64,000 nucleotides of DNA from the NCBI RefSeq assembly GCF_900141905.1, contig NZ_FQZF01000020.1, positions 33,758-97,757 on the forward strand, written 5' to 3'. Of this stretch, positions 8,959 to 17,982 are shown piece by piece. The position numbers and the translations under genes are program-made. How positions within the stretch are numbered: the first letter of the stretch is position 1; each line of letters begins with the position of its first letter. The notes under the pieces are model-generated. The model did no database searches. It was not told where the DNA came from and saw nothing but the letters and a program-made list of their open reading frames with translations. The stretch comes from Muricoccus roseus. Lineage in GTDB: Bacteria > Pseudomonadota > Alphaproteobacteria > Acetobacterales > Acetobacteraceae.

Positions 8959-11900
8959 ATGCGCCTGCTCCGAGTTGTCGCCCTGGCCGCCGCACTTCTG
9001 GGGGGCGGTGGCGCCCTGGCGCAAGGCTTTGATCTTCCGGGCCTTTCGGCGGATAGCGGACGCTACGCGAGCGGGCTGACGCGGCGCTTCCCGGCCGGTG
9101 GCACGCCGGCCCAGCGCACCCAGGCGGAGCAGCGTGCGCAGCAGGCCGAGGGGCGCGGCGACTGGCAGGCGGCGATCACCGCCTGGGAGGAACGCCTGGG
9201 CATGGGCAATGCCCGGCCGGAGATGTGGCTTTCCCTTGGCCGCGCGGCCCTGGCCCGGAACCCGGCCGACCCCGCGAAGGCCCTGATGGCGGCGCAGCAG
9301 AACTTCGACCTCGTTCCCGCCGGCGAGCCCGAAGTCCCCTCCCTGCGGCTGATGGCCGATGCGCTGAAGGCCCAGGGCCGCTGGCCCCAAGTGATCCAGG
9401 CGCTGGAAGCCGTGGCCGAGCGCCTGCCCAACGACCCGGCGACGCGCACCGCCCTGATGGAGGCGCGGCGCGAGGCGGGCATGATGCTGCGGCGGGTGCA
9501 GGTGGAGCCGGAGGCCGAACCGGCCCGCGCCTGCCTCGCCTTCACCATCGCGCCGCAGCGGGGCGGCAGCTGGCAGCCCGAGGACTGGGTGCGGGCGGAG
9601 CCCGCGATTCCCGGCCTCGCCGTCACGAAGGAAAGCGACCGCCTCTGCGTCGCCGGCCTCCCCTGGGGGCGGCGGACGCGGCTCGTGCTGCGCGCCGGCC
9701 TGCCCGGCGAAGGCGGGGTGAACCTTCGCGCCGACCTGCCCGTCGACGTCTCGATGCCGGACCGCGCCGCGCGCGTCGCCTTCGACCAGCGCGCCTTCAT
9801 CCTGCCGCGTGGCGCCCCGCCGCGCGTCGCCATCGCCACCATGAACATCGAGACGCTGAACCTGCGCCTCGTGCGCGTGAGCGAGCGCAACCTCGTGCCG
9901 CTCACCCGCGACACGCGGCTGGGCGAGGAGCTCAGCGGCTATCAGGCGGAGGACATCCCGGAGAGCCGCGGCCGCGTGGTCTGGGAGGGCAAGGCGGCGG
10001 TGCCGCGCTTCCAGCGCAACGCCATGCAGCGCACGGTTCTGCCGCTGCCGGAGGCGCTGACCGGTTCCGGCCCCGGCCTCTTCGTGCTGCTGGCCCGCGA
10101 CGACGCGGAGGACACGCAGCGCATGCGCCAGACCGCGGCGCTGCCCATCATGGCCACCGATCTCGGCCTCACCGCCTGGCGCGGCAGCGAAGGGGTGGCC
10201 GTGCAGGCGCGCGGGCTCGGCGATGCCCGGCCGAAGGCCGGCGTGCGCGTCGCCCTCCTGGCCCACAACAACGACGTGCTGGGCGAGACGGTGACCGATC
10301 AGGACGGACTGGCGCGCTTCGGCGGCGCGCTGCTGCGCGGGGAGGGGCCGGTGGCGCCCGTCGCGCTGCATGCCCAGCTCGGGGACGACCTCGTCTCCCT
10401 CGATCTCGAGGCGGCCTCCTTCGACCTTTCGGACCGTGGCGTGACGGGGCGCGACTATCCCGGCCCGGTGGATGCCTTCCTCTGGCTCGACCGCGGCATC
10501 TACCGGCCCGGCGAGCAGGTCCGGTTCTCCCTGCTTCCGCGCGACCCCTCGGGAGGGGTGCTGGACCTGCCGATCCGGCTCCGCCTGCGGCGGCCGAACG
10601 GGCAGGTGGCGCTGGAAGCCGTGCCGGAACGCGGGCCCGAGGGGGTGATCCTCTGGTCCCCCCAGCTCTCCGCCGGCGCGCCCGTGGGTAGCTGGACCAT
10701 CGAGGCCCTGACAGACCCGAACCGCCCGCCCATCGCCAGCACCTCCTTCCAGGTGGAAGCCTTCGTGCCGGAGCGGCTGGAGGTGAAGCTCGGCCCGGCG
10801 CCAGGGCCGCTGACGGCTTCCGCGCCCCTGTCCGTGCCGGTGGAGACGCGCTTCCTCTACGGCGCGCCCGGGGCGGGGCTGACCGGCAGTGCCGAGATGC
10901 GGCTGGCCGTGGACCCCGAGCCCTTCGACGCCTGGAAGGGCTGGCGCTTCGGGCTCGCCGAGGAGCCTTTCGACGGCGGCCTGCAGAGCATCGACATCGG
11001 CGAGACCGATGCAGACGGGAAGGGCGTGCTGAGCCTTTCGCTGCCGAACCTGCCCGATACCTCCCGCCCGTTGCGGGCCGAGGTGGTGGCCACCATGGCG
11101 GAGCCGGGCGGGCGTGGCAGCAAGGGCGCGCTGACCCTGCCCGTGCGCTCGGCCCAGCCCTTCATCGCCCTGCGCCCCGCCTTCCGCGCCGGCAGCGTGG
11201 ATGACGGGGCGGAGGCCGCGATCGAGGCCGCGCTCGTCTCGCCGAGCGGGGAGGCCCTCTCCGGCCGCCTGCAGGCCCGCCTTGTGCGGGAACGTCCGAC
11301 CTGGCGCATGACCGTGCTGAACGGCACCGCCCGCTATCAGACCGTCTGGCTGGATGAGCCCGTGGATGTCGCCGAGCTGACCGTGGCCCCCGGCCGGCCG
11401 GCCCGCTTCGCGCGCCGCCTCGGCTTCGGGCGCTACCGGCTGGAGGTGACGCAGCCCGGCGGCCTCGCCATCGCCTCCCTCCGCTTCCGCTCGGGCTGGA
11501 CCGGATCCGACGACCCCGCGGTGCCGGACAAGGTGGATGTGGCAGCCGACCGCCGCGCCTATGCGGTGGGGGATACGGCGCGGCTGCGCCTGACGCCGCC
11601 CTTCGCCGGGCGGGCGAGCATCGCCGTGCTGACCGACCGCGTCCTTTCGGTGCGGGACGTGGATGTGCCCGCCGGCGGGACCGAGGTGGAGCTGCCGGTG
11701 GAGGCCGGGTGGGGCCCCGGGGCCTGGGTGGCCGTGACGGTGTTCCGCCCAGGCGAGGTGCCGGTGCCCGGTGGCGCCGCGCCCCGCCGCGCGATCGGCC
11801 TCGCCTGGGTCGGGCTCGACCCCGCCGCCCGGACCCTGGAGGTGGCCTTGGAGGGCGAGGCGCTGCTGCGCCCGCGCCAGCGCGTGCAGGTGCCGGTCCG

Positions 11901-14076
11901 CGTCGCCAACGCGCCGGGCGCCGCCTGGCTCACCCTGGCCGCGGTGGATGAGGGCATCCTGCGCCTGACCCGCTTCAGCTCCCCCGACCCGGCCGCGCAT
12001 TTCCTCGGCCGGCGCAAGCTGGGGCTCGATATCCGCGACGACTACGGCCGCCTGATTGCACCGGCGGAAGGCGAGGCCACCGTGCTGCGCCAGGGCGGCG
12101 ATGACGGGCTGGACACCGCCGGGGTGCAGCCGCCGCAGCGGATCGTCGCGCTCTTCTCCGGGGTGGTGGCCGTGGGGGCGGATGGCCGGGCGGTGGTGCC
12201 GCTGGACCTGCCCGAGTTCAACGGCGAGCTGCGGCTGATGGCGGTCGCCTGGTCCGGTGACCGGGTTGGCTCCGCGTCCCGCCCCGTCACGGTTCGGGAT
12301 CCGGTCGTGGCGGAGGCGCTGCTGCCCCGCTTCCTCGCGCCCGGCGACGAGGCGCGGCTCCCGGTGCTGCTGCACAATCTCGACCTGCCCTCGGGCGGGG
12401 TGACGGCGAGCCTCTCGGTGGAAGGGCCGCTTTCGGTGGAGGGCGGCAACGCGCTCGGGGGCACCCTGGCCCAGGGCCAGCGGACGCTGCCCGCGGCCAC
12501 GCTGCGCGTGACGGGTGCGGGGGAGGGGGTGGTGCGCGTCGCCGTCACCGGCCCTGGCGGCTATTCGGCCACCCATGAGAGCCGGATCACGCTCCGCTCC
12601 CCCCGGCCGCTGTCGCGGGAGGTGGTGACCGCCTCCCTCGCGCCGAACGGCGTGGCGCAGGTGGCGCCGGACCTGGCCCGCTTCTACGCCGGCACGGCCT
12701 CGGTGCGGGCCACCTGGGGCCAGCCGGTGCGCTACGACCCGGCGGCGCTGATGCGCGTGAACCTGGACTTCCCCTTCGCCTGCGGCGAGCAGGCGGCCAG
12801 CCGCCTCCTGGCCCTGGTCGGCTTCGAGGGGGAGCCGGACCGTGAGCTGAAGATGCAGCGCTCCGTGGCCCAGCTTCTGGACAAGCAGCGCTTCGACGGC
12901 AGCCTCGGCCTCTGGTCCGCCAACGGGCCGGCGGACCGCTTCGTCACCTCCTACGGCGCCGAGGCGCTGCTGCGCGCGCGGGCCGCGGGCGTGACGGTGC
13001 CGGAGGCGCCGCTCGAGGCGCTGCTGAAGAGCATCCGCGAGGACGCCGACCAGTCCCTCTACGAGGAGCCGCTGGACAAGGCGGTGCAGGCCTATCGGAT
13101 GCACGTCCTCGCCATGGCCGGCCGCGGGCTGCCGGGCGCGGCGCGGCGCCTCTTCGAGATCCTGGACCAGCTTCCGACCCCGCTGGCCAAGGCGCAGCTC
13201 GGGGCGGCCTTCGCGCGCATGGGCGACCGCGCCCGTGCCGAGGAGGCCTTCGCCGCCGCGCTCGCCGCCCCGGCCCGCCGGCCCTGGTACCAGGATTATG
13301 GCAGTGCGGCCCGGGACACGCTGGCCGTCACCCTGTTGCTGAAGGAGAGCGGCGTGCTCGCCGGCCGGATGCCGGAACTGCTCGGCCGCCTGCCCGGCGC
13401 GGAGCTGACGCCGGAGGCGGCCTCCACCCAGGAAGCCACCTGGGCCGTGCTGCTGGCCTCCTCCCTCGGGCGCGATGGGCGGCCGGTGCGCATCTCCCTG
13501 GCCGGGCGGAACCTGACCCAGGCCCCGATCGTCTCGGCCGCGCTGCAAGGGGCGGCGGAGGTGCGGAACCTCACCGACCGCGCCGTGCCCCAGGCCGTCT
13601 CCATCGCCGGCCTGCCGGTGCAGGCCCCGGCTGCGGCGCGGCAGGGCATGCGGATCGTCCGGCGCTTCTTCAACACGGATGGCAGCCCGGTGAACCTCGA
13701 CACCGTCACCCAGAACCAGGTCTTCCTGATGCAGTTGGAAGCCCGGGCGGAAACCGGGGAGACGCATCGCAGCATGGTCCAGCAGGGCCTGCCCGCCGGC
13801 TGGGAGATCGTCGGCCGCTTCCCCGAGGGAGAGGTCGCGGGCATGACCTTCCTCGGCGAGCTCTCGGCCGCGGAATCCTTCCCGGCGCTGGACGACCGCT
13901 TCGCCGCGGCCGTGACCCTCACGCCGGGGCAGCCCATGGCGCGCTTCGCCGTGCGGATCCGCGCCGTGACCGCCGGGCGGTTCGAGCTGCCGGGGGCGGA
14001 GGTGCGGGACATGTACCGCCCCACCGTCTTCGCCCGGCAGAACCCGGGCCGTGTGGCGGTGGCGCCGGTGCCCTAA
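8959..14076 (+). CDS. Bacterial alpha-2-macroglobulin (large, YfhM-like), thioester-containing
   Basis: 1705-residue periplasmic protease trap. A signal peptide (MRLLRVVALAAALLGGGGALA-Q) starts it, with no lipobox cysteine, unlike the E. coli lipoprotein homologue. Residues about 50-175 look like TPR-type helical repeats. Long beta-rich macroglobulin domains follow; the A2M region has WLDRGIYRPGEQV near residue 515 and AAVDEGIL near 995. The thioester motif CGEQ is at residues 1275-1278 (FPFACGEQAASR), so covalent trapping is predicted. ATG 8959 was chosen over 8899 because it begins the signal peptide. In many genomes such genes pair with pbpC; here pbpC lies 7.9 kb downstream beyond the fructose operon. 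Confidence 0.93.
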   Translation: MRLLRVVALAAALLGGGGALAQGFDLPGLSADSGRYASGLTRRFPAGGTPAQRTQAEQRAQQAEGRGDWQAAITAWEERLGMGNARPEMWLSLGRAALARNPADPAKALMAAQQNFDLVPAGEPEVPSLRLMADALKAQGRWPQVIQALEAVAERLPNDPATRTALMEARREAGMMLRRVQVEPEAEPARACLAFTIAPQRGGSWQPEDWVRAEPAIPGLAVTKESDRLCVAGLPWGRRTRLVLRAGLPGEGGVNLRADLPVDVSMPDRAARVAFDQRAFILPRGAPPRVAIATMNIETLNLRLVRVSERNLVPLTRDTRLGEELSGYQAEDIPESRGRVVWEGKAAVPRFQRNAMQRTVLPLPEALTGSGPGLFVLLARDDAEDTQRMRQTAALPIMATDLGLTAWRGSEGVAVQARGLGDARPKAGVRVALLAHNNDVLGETVTDQDGLARFGGALLRGEGPVAPVALHAQLGDDLVSLDLEAASFDLSDRGVTGRDYPGPVDAFLWLDRGIYRPGEQVRFSLLPRDPSGGVLDLPIRLRLRRPNGQVALEAVPERGPEGVILWSPQLSAGAPVGSWTIEALTDPNRPPIASTSFQVEAFVPERLEVKLGPAPGPLTASAPLSVPVETRFLYGAPGAGLTGSAEMRLAVDPEPFDAWKGWRFGLAEEPFDGGLQSIDIGETDADGKGVLSLSLPNLPDTSRPLRAEVVATMAEPGGRGSKGALTLPVRSAQPFIALRPAFRAGSVDDGAEAAIEAALVSPSGEALSGRLQARLVRERPTWRMTVLNGTARYQTVWLDEPVDVAELTVAPGRPARFARRLGFGRYRLEVTQPGGLAIASLRFRSGWTGSDDPAVPDKVDVAADRRAYAVGDTARLRLTPPFAGRASIAVLTDRVLSVRDVDVPAGGTEVELPVEAGWGPGAWVAVTVFRPGEVPVPGGAAPRRAIGLAWVGLDPAARTLEVALEGEALLRPRQRVQVPVRVANAPGAAWLTLAAVDEGILRLTRFSSPDPAAHFLGRRKLGLDIRDDYGRLIAPAEGEATVLRQGGDDGLDTAGVQPPQRIVALFSGVVAVGADGRAVVPLDLPEFNGELRLMAVAWSGDRVGSASRPVTVRDPVVAEALLPRFLAPGDEARLPVLLHNLDLPSGGVTASLSVEGPLSVEGGNALGGTLAQGQRTLPAATLRVTGAGEGVVRVAVTGPGGYSATHESRITLRSPRPLSREVVTASLAPNGVAQVAPDLARFYAGTASVRATWGQPVRYDPAALMRVNLDFPFACGEQAASRLLALVGFEGEPDRELKMQRSVAQLLDKQRFDGSLGLWSANGPADRFVTSYGAEALLRARAAGVTVPEAPLEALLKSIREDADQSLYEEPLDKAVQAYRMHVLAMAGRGLPGAARRLFEILDQLPTPLAKAQLGAAFARMGDRARAEEAFAAALAAPARRPWYQDYGSAARDTLAVTLLLKESGVLAGRMPELLGRLPGAELTPEAASTQEATWAVLLASSLGRDGRPVRISLAGRNLTQAPIVSAALQGAAEVRNLTDRAVPQAVSIAGLPVQAPAAARQGMRIVRRFFNTDGSPVNLDTVTQNQVFLMQLEARAETGETHRSMVQQGLPAGWEIVGRFPEGEVAGMTFLGELSAAESFPALDDRFAAAVTLTPGQPMARFAVRIRAVTAGRFELPGAEVRDMYRPTVFARQNPGRVAVAPVP

Positions 14077-14120
14077 GGCCGGGTGATCCCGCTTGGGGTT
14101 GGGTTCGGGGCTGACGGTTG

Positions 14121-14352
14121 CTCCCGGGGAGAGGAAGAAGGAATTCTTCCTCTCCCCGGACCCCTCACCATCATCTTCTTTTACGAGTTTGGAATCCCTC
14201 GGCTGATGGTGCGCCTCGGGTCGTCGACCCGAGGCGACTGCAGGGGCAGGATCAATCCCCTCGATCAGAGATCCCTTCGATCAGGGTATCCACGGCAGTC
14301 CGACGGGGGTCCAAGGGCCTTAGGCCCTTGGCGGGTGAAGGGCGGAGCCCTC
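14121..14352 (+). repeat. Dispersed structured intergenic element, copy A
   Basis: Non-coding repeat filling most of the 463-bp gap between the alpha-2-macroglobulin and PTS genes. Hairpin 1 (14124-14159) has 16-bp arms, core GGGGAGAGGAAGAA / TTCTTCCTCTCCCC, loop GGAA. After 52 nt comes hairpin 2 (14212-14236), arms CGCCTCGGGTC / GACCCGAGGCG, followed by a mini-stem CTGC / GCAG. Hairpin 3 (14311-14331) has arms CCAAGGGCC / GGCCCTTGG and hairpin 4 (14339-14351) arms AGGGC / GCCCT. The segment GGTATCCACGGCAGTC is shared with copies C, D and E. ORFs here are not conserved between copies. Bases 14353-14495 hold nothing I recognise. Confidence 0.9.
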
Positions 14353-14495
14353 AACGGGATCTCCCAACAGTTCAGAACCCGTTCAGCCAGTGGAAGTCAC
14401 CCATCGCCTTCATGCGTTTGCAAGGTGGAACGGCCTATACGGCCCCTGGGCAGGAAGGCAGAATCCTCTAAAGGCGCCTCCTTCCGAAGGCATCT

Positions 14496-14512
14496 GTCTT
14501 CTCGGTGAAGAC
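14496..14512. promoter_or_regulatory. Inverted repeat upstream of fruB, possible operator
   Basis: GTCTTC and GAAGAC form perfect 6-bp arms around TCGGT, 28 bp before the fruB start. Position and symmetry would suit a FruR-type repressor site or leader hairpin, but no regulator gene is nearby and the match to a known FruR site is not claimed. Confidence 0.25.
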
Positions 14513-14539
14513 CGGGGAGGCATGAGGAGGCAGACGCGC

Positions 14540-17023
14540 ATGGTGGCGATCACCGAATCCCTGGTCCGGCTGGGGCTGACCGCCCGGGACAAGGAGGACG
14601 CCATTCGCCAGACCGCCGCCATCCTGGCGGAGGAGGGCAGCGTCGGCGCCGGTTATGGGGACAGCATGCTGGCGCGGGAGCGGCAGGTGCCGACCTATCT
14701 AGGCAGCGGCATCGCCATTCCGCACGGGATGCGGGGGGATGCGGCGATGGTCCGGCGCACCGCCGTCGCCGTGGCGCAGTTCCCGCAGGGCGTTCCCTGG
14801 GGTGACGGACAGACGGTGCATCTCGCCATCGGCATCGCCGCCCAGTCGGACGAGCATGTGCAGGTGCTGGCCGCCCTGACCGGCGTGCTGCAGGAACCCG
14901 AGCTGGCCGAGGCGCTGGGCCGCACGCGCGACAAGGGCGAGATCCTGCGCGCCCTGGGCGGGGCCGCCCCCGCCGTGCCTGCCGAGCCCGCGGTGATGCC
15001 GGAGGGCTATGATCACCGCGTCTCGGCCGAGATCGTCGGGCATGCCGGCTTCCACGCCCGCCCGGCCACGGCCTTCGCCACCCTCGCCAAGAGCTTCGCG
15101 GCCGAGATCCTGGTGGGGCATGGCGGCAAGCTGGCCAATGGCAAGTCCATGGCCGCGCTGCTCACGCTCGGCGCCGAGCGGGGCGCGGTGCTGGAGATCG
15201 GGGCGCGGGGCCCGGACGGGGCCGAGGCGGTGCGGGCCCTGGCCGAGGCCGTCGCGGGCGGCCTGGGCGACACGGACGAGCCCGAGACGCCCGCCCCGGC
15301 AACGCGGGCCGTGGCGGCCGTGCCCTATCGCGGCGCGGTGCGGCGGGGCGTCGCGGCCTCCCCCGGCCTGGCGATCGCGCGCACGCACCGGCTGCGCCAT
15401 GCGGCCCCCGTGTTGACGGAGGACACGCCCGCGGGCGACCCGGCCGAGGAGGCGAAGCGGCTGGAGGCGGCGCTGGCCCGCGCCCATGAGGAGCTGCGGG
15501 TGCTCCAGGCCGAGGTCTCGGCCCGCTCGGGCTCCAAGCAGGCCGCGATCTTCCTCGCGCATCAGGAGCTGGTGGACGATCCGGAGCTGGTCGGCGCCGC
15601 CCGGGCGCGGGTGGCCCAGGGCCTCTCCGCCGCCGCCGCCTGGCGTGCCGTGACCGAGGCGCGGGCACGGGAGATGGAATCGCTCCGCGATGCGCTGCTG
15701 GCCGAGCGCGGGCGGGATGTGCGGGATGTGGGGGCGCGGGTCGTCCGCATCCTCTCCGGGGCGCCCGAGGCGCCCGGCCTCGTCCTGCCGGAACACCCGG
15801 TGATCCTGCTGGCCGAGGATCTCGCGCCGTCGGACACGGCGGGGCTGGATGTGAAGCGCGTGCTCGGCCTGGCGACCGCGCTGGGCGGCCCGAACTCCCA
15901 CACCGCCATCCTCGCCCGCGCCCTGGGCCTGCCGGCGGTGGCGGGGCTCGGCGAGGCCATCCTGGGCATTCCGGACGGGACGGAGGCCGTGCTGGACGGC
16001 GATGGCGGCGTGCTGCTGCCCGAGCCGGACGCGCATGACCGGGCCCTGGCCGAGAAGGCCCGGGGCGAGCGCCAGGCCGCCGATGCCGAGGCGCGGGAGG
16101 CCGCCTATCGCCCGGCCTTCACGCGCGACGGCCGCCGGCTGGAGACGGTGGCGAATATCGGGACCCCCGCCGAGGCCGCCGCGGCCGTTGCGGCGGGTGC
16201 CGAGGGCGTGGGCCTGCTGCGCACCGAATTCCTCTTCCTGGACCGCGAGGCGGCGCCGGACGAGGAGGAGCAGTTCCAGGCCCTGCATGCCATGACGGAG
16301 GCGCTGCGCGGCCTGCCGCTGATCGTGCGCACCCTCGATATCGGCGGCGACAAGGAGGTGCCCTATCTGCGCCTGCCGCGGGAGGACAACCCCTTCCTCG
16401 GCATCCGCGGCCTGCGCCTCTGCCTTCAGCGGCCGGACCTGTTCCGGCCGCAGCTCCGCGCCGTCGCCCGCGCGGCACGGGCCGCGCCGGCCGGGGCGGT
16501 GAAGGTAATGTTCCCCATGGTGGCGAGCGTGGAGGAATACCGCGAGGGCCGCACGGCGCTGGAAGCCGTGCGCGCCGAGCTGGGCGCGCCGCCTATGGAG
16601 GTCGGAATCATGGTGGAGGTGCCCTCCGCCGCCGCCATGGCGGATGTGCTGGCGCGGGAGGTGGACTTCTTCTCCATCGGCACGAACGACCTGACGCAAT
16701 ACGTGCTGGCGATGGACCGGATGCACCCCGCCCTCGCGACGAAGGCGGATGGGCTGCATCCCGCGGTGCTGCGGCTGATCGGGCAGGTGGTCCAGGCGGC
16801 CCATGCCGAGGGCAAGTGGGCCGGCGTCTGCGGCAACTTGGCGGCCGAGCGCGAGGCCTGCGCCATCCTGGTCGGCCTGGGGGTGGACGAGCTCTCCGTC
16901 TCGCCGCCCTCGGTGCCGGAGCTGAAGGCGCGCATCCGCGGGCTGCGGATGAGCGAGGCGAAGCGGCTGGCCGAGCGCGCGCTGGCCTGCGGCACGGCGG
17001 CCGAGGTGAGGGCGCTCTCGTGA
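14540..17023 (+). CDS. fruB: Multiphosphoryl transfer protein: PTS EIIA-Fru, HPr and Enzyme I in one chain
   Basis: 827-residue cytosolic fusion that carries phosphate from PEP to the fructose permease. EIIA (about 1-145) has its phospho-histidine at His62 in GIAIPHGM. HPr (about 155-245) has His172 in GFHARPA. Enzyme I (about 265-827) has active His454 in GGPNSHTAIL and the PEP-binding C-terminus with FSIGTNDLTQYVLAMDR. The start at 14540 has GAGGAGG nine bases upstream; earlier in-frame ATGs (14390, 14522) lack spacing or homology. With all three general and sugar-specific parts present the system needs no other PTS protein. First gene of fruBKA; the next start overlaps its stop (GTGA). Confidence 0.95.
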   Translation: MVAITESLVRLGLTARDKEDAIRQTAAILAEEGSVGAGYGDSMLARERQVPTYLGSGIAIPHGMRGDAAMVRRTAVAVAQFPQGVPWGDGQTVHLAIGIAAQSDEHVQVLAALTGVLQEPELAEALGRTRDKGEILRALGGAAPAVPAEPAVMPEGYDHRVSAEIVGHAGFHARPATAFATLAKSFAAEILVGHGGKLANGKSMAALLTLGAERGAVLEIGARGPDGAEAVRALAEAVAGGLGDTDEPETPAPATRAVAAVPYRGAVRRGVAASPGLAIARTHRLRHAAPVLTEDTPAGDPAEEAKRLEAALARAHEELRVLQAEVSARSGSKQAAIFLAHQELVDDPELVGAARARVAQGLSAAAAWRAVTEARAREMESLRDALLAERGRDVRDVGARVVRILSGAPEAPGLVLPEHPVILLAEDLAPSDTAGLDVKRVLGLATALGGPNSHTAILARALGLPAVAGLGEAILGIPDGTEAVLDGDGGVLLPEPDAHDRALAEKARGERQAADAEAREAAYRPAFTRDGRRLETVANIGTPAEAAAAVAAGAEGVGLLRTEFLFLDREAAPDEEEQFQALHAMTEALRGLPLIVRTLDIGGDKEVPYLRLPREDNPFLGIRGLRLCLQRPDLFRPQLRAVARAARAAPAGAVKVMFPMVASVEEYREGRTALEAVRAELGAPPMEVGIMVEVPSAAAMADVLAREVDFFSIGTNDLTQYVLAMDRMHPALATKADGLHPAVLRLIGQVVQAAHAEGKWAGVCGNLAAEREACAILVGLGVDELSVSPPSVPELKARIRGLRMSEAKRLAERALACGTAAEVRALS

Positions 17024-17970
17024 GACCCGTCCTCACCGTCACGCCCAACCCCGCGCTCGACCTGACTACGCGGCTGGACGTGCTGACCCCCGGCGCGGTG
17101 AACCGCGTGCGCGAGGCGCAGGAGGATCCGGGCGGCAAGGGGATCAATGTCGCCGGCTTCCTCGCCTCCCAGGCTGCGCCCGTGCCGGTGCGGGCCACGG
17201 GCTGGCTGGGCGAGGGGAATGCGGCGGTGTTCCGCGCCTTCCTCGCGCAGGGTGGAGTCGACGATCGCTTCCTCTCCGTCCCCGGCAGCACGCGGACCAA
17301 TGTGAAGATCGTGGAGGATGACGAGCGCGTCACCGACCTGAACTTCCCCGGCTTCACGGTGGATGCGGCGGCGGAGGCCGCGCTGCTCCGGGCGGTGCGG
17401 GAGGCGGCGGCGGGCGCCGGTTGGGTCGCCCTCTGCGGCTCCCTGCCGAAAGGTGCGTCCCCGGACCTGCATGCCCGGATGCTCGCCGAGGCGCGGCAGG
17501 CCGGAGCGAAGGTGCTGCTGGACGCCTCCGGCCCGCCCTTCGCCGCCGGGCTGGCCGCCCGTCCGGACTGCATCAAGCCGAACGGCGAGGAATTGGGAGA
17601 GCTGCTGGGCGAGCGCATCGCGGGCGTGGCCGACGCGGCCGCCGCGCTGGGCAAGGTGCAGGCGCGCGGCGTGGCGACGGTGATCGTCTCGCTCGGCGCG
17701 GAGGGCGCGGTTTTCGCGGAGGGCGACCGGCGCGTGCATGCGGTGGGCCGCCCGCGCGCGCTGCGCTCCACCGTGGGCGCGGGGGACGCGATGGTGGCGG
17801 GCTGGCTGATGGGCGGCCTGCGCGGGCTCGACCTGGCGGAGCGGGCAAGGCTGGCGACGGCCTTCTCGCTCGGCGCGCTCTCCACCCTCGGGCCGCGCCT
17901 GCCGGATGCGGCGGAGATCGCGTCGCTGGCGGATTTGGTCGAGGTCGAGACGCTGCCGGACGCGGCGTGA
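17020..17970 (+). CDS. fruK: 1-phosphofructokinase
   Basis: 316-residue PfkB-family kinase that turns fructose 1-phosphate, the product of FruA uptake, into fructose 1,6-bisphosphate. Family marks are TPNPALDLTTRLD at the N-terminus, the DPGGKGINVAGFLAS glycine motif near residue 42, and the catalytic STVGAGDAMVAGWL motif near residue 250. It starts with GTG overlapping the fruB stop by 4 bp. The position between fruB and fruA is the standard alphaproteobacterial and gammaproteobacterial order. Confidence 0.94.
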   Translation: MRPVLTVTPNPALDLTTRLDVLTPGAVNRVREAQEDPGGKGINVAGFLASQAAPVPVRATGWLGEGNAAVFRAFLAQGGVDDRFLSVPGSTRTNVKIVEDDERVTDLNFPGFTVDAAAEAALLRAVREAAAGAGWVALCGSLPKGASPDLHARMLAEARQAGAKVLLDASGPPFAAGLAARPDCIKPNGEELGELLGERIAGVADAAAALGKVQARGVATVIVSLGAEGAVFAEGDRRVHAVGRPRALRSTVGAGDAMVAGWLMGGLRGLDLAERARLATAFSLGALSTLGPRLPDAAEIASLADLVEVETLPDAA

Positions 17971-17982
17971 GGAGGGTTTGAG

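Noticed and set aside
8908..13767. 1619-codon open frame antisense to the alpha-2-macroglobulin gene
   Set aside because: High GC makes long antisense frames common; the plus strand has a signal peptide, thioester motif and family match, the minus frame is low-complexity His/Arg/Gly.
14083..14508. ORFs inside element copy A
   Set aside because: The frames are not conserved in copies C, D or E, so the element is non-coding.
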